A stretch of 64,000 nt of DNA, taken from contig SIRW01000022.1 of the NCBI GenBank assembly GCA_004366205.1, positions 1 to 64,000 on the forward strand, in the 5' to 3' direction. Under the pieces are notes generated by a model. That model saw nothing but the letters and a program-made list of their open reading frames with translations. It ran no database searches and was not told the origin of the DNA. Position numbers and translations under genes: made by a program. This DNA is from Actinomycetota bacterium (lineage in GTDB: Bacteria > Actinomycetota > Acidimicrobiia > Acidimicrobiales > CADCSY01). This document shows positions 23,521 to 31,465 of this stretch, in pieces. Numbering within the stretch: the first letter of the stretch is position 1; each line of letters opens with the position of its first letter.

Positions 23521-23735
23521 GCACGGCCGAGCGCACCGAACCCGTCACCCGCGACCAGATCGAGGCCAAGCTGCGCCAGATCCAGGGCAGCGCCGAGTCC
23601 ACCGGCGAGAGCGTGAAGGGCATCGCCGTGGCCGCCGGCGCCACCGTCGTGGTCGGCGTCGTCGTGCTCGCCTACTTCCTCGGCCGGCGCAAGGGGCGGC
23701 GCCGGTCCACCGTCGTCGAGATCCGCCGGGTCTGA
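23517..23735 (+). CDS. Small single-pass membrane protein (72 residues)
   Basis: The product has an acidic/polar N-terminus (RDQIEAKLRQIQGSAESTGESVKGI), one membrane segment (AVAAGATVVVGVVVLAYFLG) and a basic tail (RRKGRRRSTVVEIRRV). Its GTG overlaps the stop of the holin-like gene, so the two are coupled. Proteins of this shape accompany the holin-like gene in related actinobacteria as far as I recall. Function unknown. Confidence 0.65.
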   Translation: MSTAERTEPVTRDQIEAKLRQIQGSAESTGESVKGIAVAAGATVVVGVVVLAYFLGRRKGRRRSTVVEIRRV

Positions 23736-23771
23736 CGCCCGCCGCCGCGACCGACGATGGCCGGAGGATCG

Positions 23772-23972
23772 ATGCTCAAGAAGCTGACGACGACCGGGGT
23801 CCGCAAAGGCCTGCTCGGCGGCAGCCGGGCGTGGACCGTGGTCGCGGTCGTCGCCGTCGGCGTGCGCCTCCTGGGCCGCCTCGCCCGTTCCGAGCCCGAG
23901 GTCGTCTACTGCGAGGAGCTCGAGCCCGGGCAGTCGCTCCTCATCCGCCACGACGCCGTGAGCGGCGGCTGA
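23772..23972 (+). CDS. Small hydrophobic protein (66 residues)
   Basis: The ATG at 23772 has GGAGG just upstream and is preferred to the ATG at 23757, which contains that ribosome binding site in its own coding frame. The product has a basic N-terminus (LKKLTTTGVRKGLLGG), one short hydrophobic segment (AWTVVAVVAVGVRLLGRL) and an acidic end (EVVYCEELEPGQSLLIRHD). It is third in a row of small membrane genes. Function unknown. Confidence 0.6.
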   Translation: MLKKLTTTGVRKGLLGGSRAWTVVAVVAVGVRLLGRLARSEPEVVYCEELEPGQSLLIRHDAVSGG

Positions 23973-24032
23973 CGCCCGACGCCCGGGCGGAACCGGCGCC
24001 CGGCTGCCCGGATCGGTGCGCGGAGCGCCAAG

Positions 24033-24242
24033 ATGGAGGCGATGAGGGTCACGCTGCGCAACCCCCGCAGGGAGATCGAGCTGCCCGGGCCGATGCGGGT
24101 CCAGCAGCTGCTCGACACGCTCGAGCTGAACCGCGAGTCGGTGCTGGTGATCGACGGCGGCACCCTCGTGCCCGGCGACGCCCTGCTGGCCGACGACGCC
24201 GACGTGGAGATCCGGCCCGTGATCTCGGGGGGCGCAGCGTGA
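24033..24242 (+). CDS. MoaD/ThiS-fold sulfur carrier (TtuB-like) with a GGAA tail
   Basis: The 69-residue beta-grasp protein has [57 protein letters not shown]. This is the ThiS/MoaD/TtuB pattern in which a C-terminal Gly-Gly is adenylated and thiocarboxylated to carry sulfur. The gene overlaps ttuA, so it most likely supplies sulfur for tRNA 2-thiouridine synthesis. The C-terminus reads SGGAA, leaving two residues after the glycine pair. Active carriers normally end at GG, so removal of AA or a different end may be needed. The second ATG (24042) is an alternative start. Confidence 0.75.
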   Translation: MEAMRVTLRNPRREIELPGPMRVQQLLDTLELNRESVLVIDGGTLVPGDALLADDADVEIRPVISGGAA

Positions 24243-25144
24243 AGTGCCGGGTCTGCCGGGAGCCGGCCGTCATCGACATCCGCCGCCACAACGCCAACTT
24301 CTGCGCCGAGCACTTCCTGCGCCACTGCCGCGACCAGGTGCAGAAGGCGATCGAGGGCCACGGCATGCTGACCGAGGGCGACCGCGTGCTCGTGGCGGTC
24401 TCCGGCGGCAAGGACTCGCTCGCCCTCTGGGACTTGCTGCTCGACCTCGGCTACGACGCCGACGGGCTCTACATCGGGCTCGGCATCGGCGAGTACAGCG
24501 ACGAGTCCGGCCGCTGCACCCGGGCCTTCGCCGAGCGCCGGGGCGCCAGGCTCGTCGAGGTCGACCTGCGCACCGAGTACGGCTTCGACATCCCCTCGGG
24601 CAGCCGGGCGGCGCGCCGGGCGCCCTGCTCGGCGTGCGGGCTGTCGAAGCGCCACGTGTTCGACCGGGCCGCCCTCGACGGCGGCTACGACGCCGTGGCC
24701 ACCGGCCACAACCTCGACGACGAGGCCGCCGTGCTGCTCGGCAACGTGCTGCGCTGGCAGACCGAGTACCTGGGCCGGCAGCAGCCCGTGCTCGAGGCCC
24801 GGCCCGGGTTCCCCAGGAAGGTGAAGCCCCTCGTGCGCCTCGGCGAGCGGGAGATGGCGGCCTACTGCGTGCTCCGGGGGATCGACTACATCGTCGAGGA
24901 GTGCCCCATGGCGGCCGGCAACCGCCACATCGGCTACAAGGAGGCGCTCAACGCCATCGAGGAGCGCTCGCCCGGGAGCAAGCACGCGTTCTACTTCGGG
25001 TTCCTCGAGCGGGCCGCGGACCGCTTCACCGCCGAGGCCGAGCAGGACCGCGACGAGCTGCGGCCCTGCGCCACGTGCGGCGCACCCACACCCGGTGAGG
25101 AGTGCGCCTTCTGCCGGCTCGTCGCCCGAGCCACGAGGGACTGA
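24239..25144 (+). CDS. ttuA: tRNA 2-thiouridine synthase TtuA
   Basis: The 301-residue product matches TtuA closely. It has an N-terminal zinc finger (Cys3, Cys6, Cys22, His25), the PP-loop SGGKDS (55-60), the three cysteines known to hold the [4Fe-4S] cluster in TtuA (Cys130, Cys133, Cys222), and a C-terminal zinc finger (CATC...CAFC). The first residues VKCRVC sit at the very start, so the GTG is correct. TtuA activates the uridine-54 carbonyl in the T-loop with ATP and takes sulfur from TtuB, giving 2-thiouridine. Its stop overlaps trmI (TGATG), whose product methylates A58 in the same T-loop. Confidence 0.9.
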   Translation: MKCRVCREPAVIDIRRHNANFCAEHFLRHCRDQVQKAIEGHGMLTEGDRVLVAVSGGKDSLALWDLLLDLGYDADGLYIGLGIGEYSDESGRCTRAFAERRGARLVEVDLRTEYGFDIPSGSRAARRAPCSACGLSKRHVFDRAALDGGYDAVATGHNLDDEAAVLLGNVLRWQTEYLGRQQPVLEARPGFPRKVKPLVRLGEREMAAYCVLRGIDYIVEECPMAAGNRHIGYKEALNAIEERSPGSKHAFYFGFLERAADRFTAEAEQDRDELRPCATCGAPTPGEECAFCRLVARATRD

Positions 25145-25953
25145 TGGGGCGGCCGCTCGAGCCGGGGGAGCGGGTGCTCCTCGTCGACAGCCGCGGTCGG
25201 CGCTACCTCGTCGAGCTCGCCCCGGGTGGCGAGTTCCACTCGCACACCGGCGTCGTCGACCACGGCGCCCTGATCGGGGTGGAGGAGGGCACGACCGTGC
25301 GTTCCTCCACCGGGGCCCGCTACACGGTGCTGCGACCGAGCCTCGCCGACTTCGTGCTGCGCATGCCCCGTGGCGCCCAGGTCGTCTATCCCAAGGACCT
25401 GGCGCCGATGCTCCTGCTCGCCGACGTGCACCCGGGCTCCCGGGTGCTCGAGGCCGGGGTGGGGTCGGGCGCCCTGTCGCTCGCCCTCCTGCGGGCCGGC
25501 GCCCACGTCGTCGGCTACGAGGTGCGCGACGACTTCGCCGGTCGGGCCCGGGCCAACGTGGCCGCCTTCCTGGGGGAGGCCGCGCTCGACCGGTACCGGG
25601 TCGAGGTGCGGGACGTCTACGAGGGCATCGACGAGCACGACCTCGACGCCGTGCTCCTCGACCTCCCCGAGCCGTGGCAGGTCGTCAAGCACGCCGAGCG
25701 GGCGCTGCGGCGCGGGGGCACGCTCGTGGCCTACACGCCCTCGATCGCCCAGGTGATGGCGCTGCGCGAGGCGCTGGCCGGCAGCGACTTCGAGATGATC
25801 GGCACCCAGGAGCACCTCCTGCGCACCTGGCACGTCGAGGGCCAGGCCGTCCGCCCCGACCACCGCATGGTCGCCCACACCGCCTTCCTCACCCACGCCC
25901 GCCTGCTGGGCCCCGTCCCCGGGGGGCTCAAGGCCCAGGCCCCCCTGCCGTAG
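25144..25953 (+). CDS. trmI: tRNA (adenine-58-N1)-methyltransferase TrmI
   Basis: The 269-residue SAM-dependent methyltransferase has an N-terminal beta domain (LVDSRGRRYLVELAPGGEFHSHTGVVDHGALIG), a linker (FVLRMPRGAQVVYPKDLAPMLLLADV), the SAM motif VLEAGVGSGALSLALL, and motif IV VLLDLPEPWQVV. These are the features of bacterial TrmI, a tetramer that makes m1A58 in tRNA. In actinobacteria trmI commonly lies next to the proteasome locus, as here. It overlaps ttuA, so two enzymes that modify positions 54 and 58 of the T-loop are co-expressed. Confidence 0.93.
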   Translation: MGRPLEPGERVLLVDSRGRRYLVELAPGGEFHSHTGVVDHGALIGVEEGTTVRSSTGARYTVLRPSLADFVLRMPRGAQVVYPKDLAPMLLLADVHPGSRVLEAGVGSGALSLALLRAGAHVVGYEVRDDFAGRARANVAAFLGEAALDRYRVEVRDVYEGIDEHDLDAVLLDLPEPWQVVKHAERALRRGGTLVAYTPSIAQVMALREALAGSDFEMIGTQEHLLRTWHVEGQAVRPDHRMVAHTAFLTHARLLGPVPGGLKAQAPLP

Positions 25954-25960
25954 GCGCGCC

Positions 25961-27121
25961 GTGAACCTGCTCGACCTGCTCGTCGTCTCGATGCTCCTCG
26001 CCGCCGCCCTCGGCGGCTGGCGCCTCGGGTTCTTCGCCCGCGTGGCGTCGTGGGTCGGCATGGCCGCCGGCCTGCTGGTCATGGCCCGGCTCCTGCCCGC
26101 CGTCCTCGAGGCGCTGCAGGGCGCCGACCCGGCCTCCCGCATGATCCTCGCCGTGGGCCTGCTGCTCGGCGCCGCCTTCGCCGGGCAGGCCCTCGGCCTG
26201 GTGATCGGGGCGAAGCTGCACCTGGCGATCCCCGGACCGGGCCGCTCCCTGGACCGGGCGGGGGGCGCGGTCGCCGGGGTCGTCGGCGTGCTGGTCGCCG
26301 TGTGGTTCCTGCTGCCGGCGATGGCCGACGTGCCCGGGACCATGGCCCGCCAGGCCCGCACGTCGACCGTGGCCGGCCTGATCGATCAGCTCGCCCCCCC
26401 GCCCCCCGACACCCTCCAGGCGCTGCGCCGCCTCGTCGGCGAGGCCGACTTCCCACAGGTGTTCCGGGGCTTCCAGGCCGCGCCCGACGTGGGTCCGCCG
26501 CCCGAGGACACCGGCCTGCCGCCGGACGTGATCGAGCGGGTGACGGCGTCGACGATGAAGGTCGAGGGCCGGGCGTGCAACCGGATCCAGGAGGGCAGCG
26601 GGTTCCTGGCGGGGCCGGGCGTGGTGGTCACCAACGCCCACGTCGTGGCCGGCCACGAGCGCACCGAGATCATCCGCCCCGACGGTCAGCGCGTGCAGGG
26701 GGTCGTGACCGTGTTCGACCCCGACCGCGACCTCGCGGTCGTGCGGGTGCCCGAGGGCCTGGCGCCGCCGCTGCCGCTGGGCGAGGGCGCCGTGGGCGTG
26801 GCGGGCGCGGTGTTCGGCTACCCCGGCGGGGGACCGCTGCGGATCGCCCCGTTCGAGATCCGCCAGGAGATCGACGCCGTCGGCCGCGACATCTACGACC
26901 GCAGCGACACCCGGCGGCGGGTGTTCGTGCTGGCGTCCGCGCTGCGACCCGGCGACTCGGGCGCCGCGCTGGTGAACCAGGCGGGTGTGGTGGTGGGCGT
27001 GGCCTTCGCCATCGCACCCGACCGGCCGGGGGTGAGCTACGCCGTGACCCACACCGAGCTCGGCGCCGTGCTCGCCGGCGACCTGAACACGCCCGCCGAC
27101 ACCGGCCCCTGCCTCCGCTGA
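25961..27121 (+). CDS. Membrane serine protease, MarP-like (CvpA domain plus trypsin-like domain)
   Basis: The 386-residue product has a CvpA-like N-terminal domain with four membrane segments (about residues 5-20, 30-45, 62-85 and 100-120), followed by a periplasmic chymotrypsin-like protease. The catalytic triad can be read as His227 (TNAHVV), Asp257 (DRDLAVV) and Ser333 (RPGDSGAAL). Cys206 and Cys384 bracket the protease domain as the disulfide pair does in mycobacterial MarP, which protects against acid and oxidative stress by processing cell-wall enzymes. It begins seven bases after trmI. The peptidoglycan-related target is inference from the family. Confidence 0.85.
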   Translation: MNLLDLLVVSMLLAAALGGWRLGFFARVASWVGMAAGLLVMARLLPAVLEALQGADPASRMILAVGLLLGAAFAGQALGLVIGAKLHLAIPGPGRSLDRAGGAVAGVVGVLVAVWFLLPAMADVPGTMARQARTSTVAGLIDQLAPPPPDTLQALRRLVGEADFPQVFRGFQAAPDVGPPPEDTGLPPDVIERVTASTMKVEGRACNRIQEGSGFLAGPGVVVTNAHVVAGHERTEIIRPDGQRVQGVVTVFDPDRDLAVVRVPEGLAPPLPLGEGAVGVAGAVFGYPGGGPLRIAPFEIRQEIDAVGRDIYDRSDTRRRVFVLASALRPGDSGAALVNQAGVVVGVAFAIAPDRPGVSYAVTHTELGAVLAGDLNTPADTGPCLR

Positions 27122-27163
27122 GCATCGCCCGTTCCCGGGGCGGCCCCGTCACCTGATCGTCAC

Positions 27164-27192
27164 TTGACGTTCCGTCCGCTGGTGCGGACAGT
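27164..27192 (+). promoter_or_regulatory. Candidate promoter (TTGACG - 17 bp - GACAGT)
   Basis: TTGACG at 27164-27169 and GACAGT at 27187-27192 are separated by 17 bases. The -35 box is good and the -10 box weak. It would start transcription some 30 bases before the deacetylase ATG. Confidence 0.4.
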
Positions 27193-27230
27193 GCACCGCG
27201 ACGGTGGTGGGCGGCGGGCGGGAGGTGGCG

Positions 27231-28835
27231 ATGGCAGGCGGGCGGTGGATGGCGGGGCGCCCGCACGACCCCGGCGGGGTCGGGCCCGGGCGAGGCAGGT
27301 GGGCGCGACGGGGGACCCGGGACGGCACGGGGGCTGGATCGCGCCTCGCCCGGCGGCGGGCGGCGCTCGCGGCGGTGGCCGCCGCCGCCGCGCTCGTGGT
27401 GCCGGCAGGCGACGGGGCCGGCGCCGCCTTCCGGCCGACCGGCGTGGGCGACCTGCCGGGGCCCCACCAGGGCACGACCCAGGCCGTCGTCGCCCTCACC
27501 TTCGACGACGGGCCCCACCCGGTCTGGACGCCGGCGGTGCTCGACGTGCTCGACCGCTACGGCGTGCCCGCCACGTTCTTCCCGATCGGCAGCCTCGCCG
27601 AGCGCCACCCCGACATCGTGCGCCGGGTCGTGGCCGAGGGCCACGCCCTGGGCAACCACACCTGGAGCCACCGGGACCTGACCCGGCTGCCGGCGGGCGC
27701 GTGGCCGGGCGAGGTCGACCGCGCCACCCGGCACCTGGCGGCGCTCGCCGGCCAGCCCGTGACCTGCCTGCGCCCGCCGTTCGGGGCGACGAGCGCCGGC
27801 GTGCGCTCCCAGCTCGCCGCCCGCGGGCTGACCGAGGCGCTCTGGACCCACGACACCCGGGACTTCCGTCGGCCCGGGGTGGACGTCATCGTCACGGAAG
27901 CCCTGCGCGACCTGCGGCCGGGTTCGGTGATCCTGTTCCACGACGGTCCCGGGGACCGCAGCCAGACCGTGGCGGCACTACCGCGCGTCATCGAGGGCAT
28001 CCGGGCCCGCGGGTTCCGGATCGTGCCGGTCTGCGGGACCGCCGCCCGGGGCCCGGAGCGCCCGGCGGTCGCGCCGTTCGGCCCGGTGGGCGTGGGCGAC
28101 CGCAGCGCGGGGGTGGTGTCGGCCGGCCGGCTGGTGGGGATGGCGGCGTCACCGTCGGGCCGGGGGTACTGGCTGGCGGCCGCCGACGGCGGCGTGTTCA
28201 CCTACGGGGACGCCGCCTTCCACGGCTCCGCCGGCGGCCTCCGCCTCGCCGCCCCCGTCGTGGGCATCGCCGCCACCCCCACCGGGCGCGGGTACCGGCT
28301 GGCGGCCGCCGACGGCGGGGTGTTCACCTACGGCGACGCCGCCTACCGGGGTGGCCTCGGGCACGTGCAGCTGAACGCCCCGATCGTGGGCATCGCCTCC
28401 ACGCCGGGCGGCGGGGGCTACTGGCTCGTGGGGGCCGACGGCGGCGTGTTCACCTACGGGGACGCCACCTTCCACGGCAGCCTCGGCCACGTCCGCCTCG
28501 CCGCACCCATCGTCGGCGTCGCCACCACACCGACCGGCCGCGGCTACTGGCTGGCGGCTGCGGACGGCGGGGTCTTCACCTTCGGGGACGCTCGCTTCCA
28601 CGGCAGCCTCGGCCACGTCCGCCTCGCCGCACCCATCGTGGGCATCGCCGCCACACCTCCTGGGTGGCGGGAGGGGTCGGGCGGGGGGTACTGGCTGGCC
28701 GGCGCCGACGGCGGCGTCTTCACCTTCGGGGATGCGCCGTTCCAGGGCTCCCGTGCCGGCTCCGGGGTGAGCCATCGCGCCATCATCCCCTCACCCCAGG
28801 GCGGCTACTGGCTCCTCGGCGCCCGCCCCGCCTGA
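27231..28835 (+). CDS. NodB-type polysaccharide deacetylase with 42-residue C-terminal repeats
   Basis: The 534-residue product starts at an ATG preceded by GGGAGG. A basic N-terminus and hydrophobic segment ([25 protein letters not shown]) suggest export. The NodB domain carries [14 protein letters not shown] (metal Asp), HTWSH, RPPFGA and ILFHDG, so de-N-acetylation of a surface sugar polymer or peptidoglycan is likely. The C-terminal third consists of repeats with the core [22 protein letters not shown]. Successive tyrosine codons at 28167, 28293, 28419 and 28545 are exactly 126 bases apart; the next repeat carries a six-residue insertion. Such repeats occur in secreted actinobacterial proteins and may form a propeller-like binding domain. 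Confidence 0.82.
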   Translation: MAGGRWMAGRPHDPGGVGPGRGRWARRGTRDGTGAGSRLARRRAALAAVAAAAALVVPAGDGAGAAFRPTGVGDLPGPHQGTTQAVVALTFDDGPHPVWTPAVLDVLDRYGVPATFFPIGSLAERHPDIVRRVVAEGHALGNHTWSHRDLTRLPAGAWPGEVDRATRHLAALAGQPVTCLRPPFGATSAGVRSQLAARGLTEALWTHDTRDFRRPGVDVIVTEALRDLRPGSVILFHDGPGDRSQTVAALPRVIEGIRARGFRIVPVCGTAARGPERPAVAPFGPVGVGDRSAGVVSAGRLVGMAASPSGRGYWLAAADGGVFTYGDAAFHGSAGGLRLAAPVVGIAATPTGRGYRLAAADGGVFTYGDAAYRGGLGHVQLNAPIVGIASTPGGGGYWLVGADGGVFTYGDATFHGSLGHVRLAAPIVGVATTPTGRGYWLAAADGGVFTFGDARFHGSLGHVRLAAPIVGIAATPPGWREGSGGGYWLAGADGGVFTFGDAPFQGSRAGSGVSHRAIIPSPQGGYWLLGARPA

Positions 28836-28854
28836 CCGGCGCACCACCTCGACC

Positions 28855-29096
28855 GTTCTGGGTACGCCAGGTTTCGCCATCGTGGAACCGGCGCGTACCA
28901 GAACGGGGAACGCGGCGTTCTGGGTACGCCAGGTTTCGCCATCGTGGAACCGGCGCGTACCAGAACGGGGAACGCGGCGTTCTGGGTACGCCAGGTCTCG
29001 CCATCGTGGAACCGGCGCGTACCAGAACCGGGAACGCGGCGTTCTGGGTACGCCAGGTTTCGCCATCGTGGAACCGGCGCGTACCAGAACGGGGAG
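28855..29096. repeat. 62-bp tandem repeat, four copies, each with inverted-repeat arms
   Basis: Copies begin at 28855, 28917, 28979 and 29041, each opening with GTTCTGGGTACGCC. Copies 1 and 2 are identical; copy 3 differs at two bases; copy 4 is cut short near 29096. Within each copy GTTCTGGGTACGCC can pair with GGCGCGTACCAGAAC. Because 62 is not a multiple of three the repeat runs through all frames, so it is not coding. It fills most of the 395-base gap between the deacetylase and ferredoxin genes, which converge here. Confidence 0.9.
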
Positions 29097-29152
29097 GGGA
29101 GGACGCGGGGCGCGGCGAGCGGCGGACGAGCGCGACGGGGGCCGGACGCGCA

Positions 29153-29178
29153 GGAACCCCCGGCGGAGCGGGGGTTCC
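29153..29178. terminator. GC-rich hairpin, candidate terminator for the ferredoxin gene or the repeat region
   Basis: GGAACCCCC (29153-29161) pairs perfectly with GGGGGTTCC (29170-29178) over an eight-base loop. It lies 53 bases beyond the ferredoxin stop on the minus strand. No U-tract. Confidence 0.5.
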
Positions 29179-29230
29179 CGGCGCGCAGCCGGCCCGAGGG
29201 GGGAGCGGGCGCTGCGGGTCGAGTGGCCGG

Positions 29231-29473
29231 TCAGTCGACCTCGATGAAGATGCACTCGCCGGGGCACTCCTCGGCGGACTCGATGACCGCCTCCTCCTGC
29301 CCGGCGGGCACGTTGGCGAGGCCCTCGGCGCCGCCGGGGTCGCTGAAGACCTTGTCACCCTCCTTGACGTAGGCCAAGCCGTCGTCGAGGAGCGTGAACA
29401 CGTCAGGAGCGATCTCCTCGCACAGGCCGTCACCCGTGCAGAGATCCTGGTCGATCCAGACCTTCATGCCCAT
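29231..29473 (-). CDS. Small ferredoxin, [3Fe-4S]/[4Fe-4S] single-cluster type (80 residues)
   Basis: The ATG at 29473 has GGAAGG upstream and gives an 80-residue acidic protein: [22 protein letters not shown] at the N-terminus and [12 protein letters not shown] at the C-terminus. Cys12 and Cys18 with the first C-terminal Cys fit a single [3Fe-4S] cluster of the CYP-partner type. The second cysteine of CPGEC is extra. Similar ferredoxins lie next to the arc gene in other actinobacteria. It could pass electrons to cytochrome P450s or to other oxidoreductases. It is divergent from arc and has its own promoter region. Confidence 0.85.
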   Translation of the reverse strand: MGMKVWIDQDLCTGDGLCEEIAPDVFTLLDDGLAYVKEGDKVFSDPGGAEGLANVPAGQEEAVIESAEECPGECIFIEVD

Positions 29474-29537
29474 GCGGCTGCACCCTTCCTTCGTGCTCGG
29501 TTCCCGGTGGCTCCGGGGTGGTCGATCTCGCTCTTTC

Positions 29538-29568
29538 AATTTACCCGGTACCGACGGGGGAAACCCAA
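29538..29568 (-). promoter_or_regulatory. Candidate ferredoxin promoter (TTGGGT - 19 bp - TAAATT)
   Basis: On the minus strand TTGGGT (29568-29563) and TAAATT (29543-29538) lie upstream of the ferredoxin start, in the most AT-rich patch nearby. Spacing of 19 is long. The leader of about 60 bases contains GGAAGG. Confidence 0.35.
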
Positions 29569-29643
29569 CTTTGCCGTGAGACGTCCGGCACGTCCCCCGG
29601 CACGTCGCAGGCACGGCTCCGCCCGCTCGGTGGGACACCGGTG

Positions 29644-29649
29644 TATCGT
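29644..29649 (+). promoter_or_regulatory. Possible -10 element (TATCGT) for arc
   Basis: TATCGT lies about 30 bases before the arc GTG, leaving a short leader with the AGGAGG ribosome binding site at about 29667-29672. Confidence 0.4.
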
Positions 29650-29680
29650 CGCCGATGAGGGCGACCAGGAGGTGGCCTCG

Positions 29681-31447
29681 GTGGCAGATGCGGAGACCGA
29701 ACGACGACTCGCCGAGCAGGAGAGCGAGCTGGCCGAGCTGCGCCAGCACGCCAAGGTGCTCGAGGAGGAGGTCGTCTCGCTGCGCCGGCGGCTCCAGGAG
29801 GCGCCCAAGCGGGTGCGCACCCTCGAGGAGCGCCTGCTCGAGACGAAGGGCCAGCTCGCCCAGGCCGTCTCGCAGAACGAGAAGCTGACCTACACGCTGC
29901 GTGAGGCCCGCGAGCACATCGCCGCGCTGCGCGAGGAGGTCGAGAAGCTCACCCAGCCGCCCGCCGCCTACGGCACCCTCATCGGCCACAACGACGACGG
30001 CTCGGTCGACGTGTTCTCCGGCGGCCGCAAGATGCGGGTGGCCGTGCACCCCGACCTCACCGAGGCCGACCTGCCCCGGGGGGCCGAGGTCGTGCTGAAC
30101 GAGTCGCTCAACGTCGTGCTCGCCCGGTCCGCCGAGCGAGCCGGCGAGGTCGTGGTCCTCAAGGAGGTCATGAACGGCCAGAACCGGGCGATCATCGTGG
30201 GACGGGCCGACGAGGAGCGCGTCGTCGAGCTCAGCGACGCGCTCGTCGGCACGCCCCTGCGCGCCGGCGACCACGTGCTGATGGACCCCCGGTCGGGGCT
30301 GCTGCTCGAGCGCCTGCCCCGGCCCGAGGTCGAAGAGCTCGTGCTCGAGGAGGTCCCCGACATCGCCTACGCCGACGTGGGCGGCCTCGACGACCAGATC
30401 GAGCAGATCATCGACGCCGTCGAGCTGCCCTTCGTGCACCAGGCGCTCTTCGCCGAGTACCGGCTGCCCGCGCCCAAGGGCATCCTGCTGTACGGCCCGC
30501 CCGGCTGCGGCAAGACGCTCATCGCCAAGGCCGTGGCCAACTCCCTGGCCAAGAAGGTGGCCGAGGTGTCGGGCGACGCCAACGCCCGCAGCTTCTTCCT
30601 CAACATCAAGGGCCCCGAGCTGCTCAACAAGTACGTGGGGGAGACCGAGCGCCAGATCCGCCTGGTCTTCCAGCGGGCCCGGGAGAAGTCCGAGGAAGGC
30701 TGGCCCGTCATCGTGTTCTTCGACGAGATGGACTCGCTGTTCCGCACCCGGGGCACGGGCATCAGCTCCGACATGGAGTCCACCATCGTCCCGCAGCTCC
30801 TCGCCGAGATCGATGGCGTCGAGGCGCTGAAGAACGTCATCGTCATCGGCGCGTCCAACCGTGAGGACCTGATCGACCCCGCCATCCTGCGACCGGGCCG
30901 GCTCGACGTGAAGATCAAGATCGAGCGGCCCGACGAGGAGGCCGCCGCCCAGATCTTCGCCCGCTACCTCACCCCCGACCTGCCCATCGACGCCGGCGAG
31001 GTGGCCACGCTCGGCGGCGGCGACCCGGGCAAGGCGGTGCAGGCGATGATCGAGCAGACCGTCGCCGAGATGTACAAGACCGACGACCGGAACCGGTTCC
31101 TCGAGGTCACCTACCAGAACGGCGACAAGGAGGTCCTGTTCTTCAAGGACTTCTCCTCGGGCGCCATGATCGAGAACATCGTGCGCCGCGCGAAGAAGCT
31201 CGCCATCAAGCGCCAGATCGCGGGCGGGGCCGTCGGCATCCGCACCGACGACCTCGTCGCCTCGATCCACCAGGAGTACAAGGAGCACGAGGACCTGCCC
31301 AACACGACCAACCCGGACGACTGGGCGAAGATCTCGGGGAAGAAGGGCGAGCGGATCGTCTACGTGCGCACCCTCATCACCAGCGGCGAGGAGGAGGCCC
31401 ACGGCGGCCGGTCCATCGAACGGGTGGCGACCGGCCAGTACCTGTGA
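29681..31447 (+). CDS. arc: Proteasome-associated AAA ATPase ARC/Mpa
   Basis: The 588-residue product has an N-terminal coiled coil (about residues 1-85, which in Mpa captures pupylated proteins), a double OB-fold region, and one AAA module: GPPGCGKT (Walker A), [12 protein letters not shown] (Walker B), and [18 protein letters not shown] (second region of homology with arginine finger). It ends GQYL, the penultimate-Tyr tail that docks into the 20S core and opens its gate. ARC unfolds Pup-tagged substrates and threads them into PrcBA. The GTG eight bases after AGGAGG is chosen as start; GTG 29672 is an alternative. dop follows 18 bases later. Confidence 0.95.
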   Translation: MADAETERRLAEQESELAELRQHAKVLEEEVVSLRRRLQEAPKRVRTLEERLLETKGQLAQAVSQNEKLTYTLREAREHIAALREEVEKLTQPPAAYGTLIGHNDDGSVDVFSGGRKMRVAVHPDLTEADLPRGAEVVLNESLNVVLARSAERAGEVVVLKEVMNGQNRAIIVGRADEERVVELSDALVGTPLRAGDHVLMDPRSGLLLERLPRPEVEELVLEEVPDIAYADVGGLDDQIEQIIDAVELPFVHQALFAEYRLPAPKGILLYGPPGCGKTLIAKAVANSLAKKVAEVSGDANARSFFLNIKGPELLNKYVGETERQIRLVFQRAREKSEEGWPVIVFFDEMDSLFRTRGTGISSDMESTIVPQLLAEIDGVEALKNVIVIGASNREDLIDPAILRPGRLDVKIKIERPDEEAAAQIFARYLTPDLPIDAGEVATLGGGDPGKAVQAMIEQTVAEMYKTDDRNRFLEVTYQNGDKEVLFFKDFSSGAMIENIVRRAKKLAIKRQIAGGAVGIRTDDLVASIHQEYKEHEDLPNTTNPDDWAKISGKKGERIVYVRTLITSGEEEAHGGRSIERVATGQYL

Positions 31448-31451
31448 GCCT

Positions 31452-31457
31452 GTAGCG
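31452..31457 (+). promoter_or_regulatory. Probable -10 element (TAGCGT) for dop, leaderless
   Basis: TAGCGT ends eight bases before the dop GTG and lies just after the arc stop codon. Confidence 0.4.
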
Positions 31458-31465
31458 TCGCGAGC

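Noticed and set aside
23194-23972. Prophage lysis cassette from the holin-like gene
   Set aside because: There is no endolysin, integrase, capsid or tail gene nearby. Holin-X-like proteins are common chromosomal genes in actinobacteria.
28855-29096. Possible CRISPR array from the regularly spaced repeats
   Set aside because: Units are directly adjacent with no unique spacers, and no cas gene is nearby. It is a simple tandem repeat.
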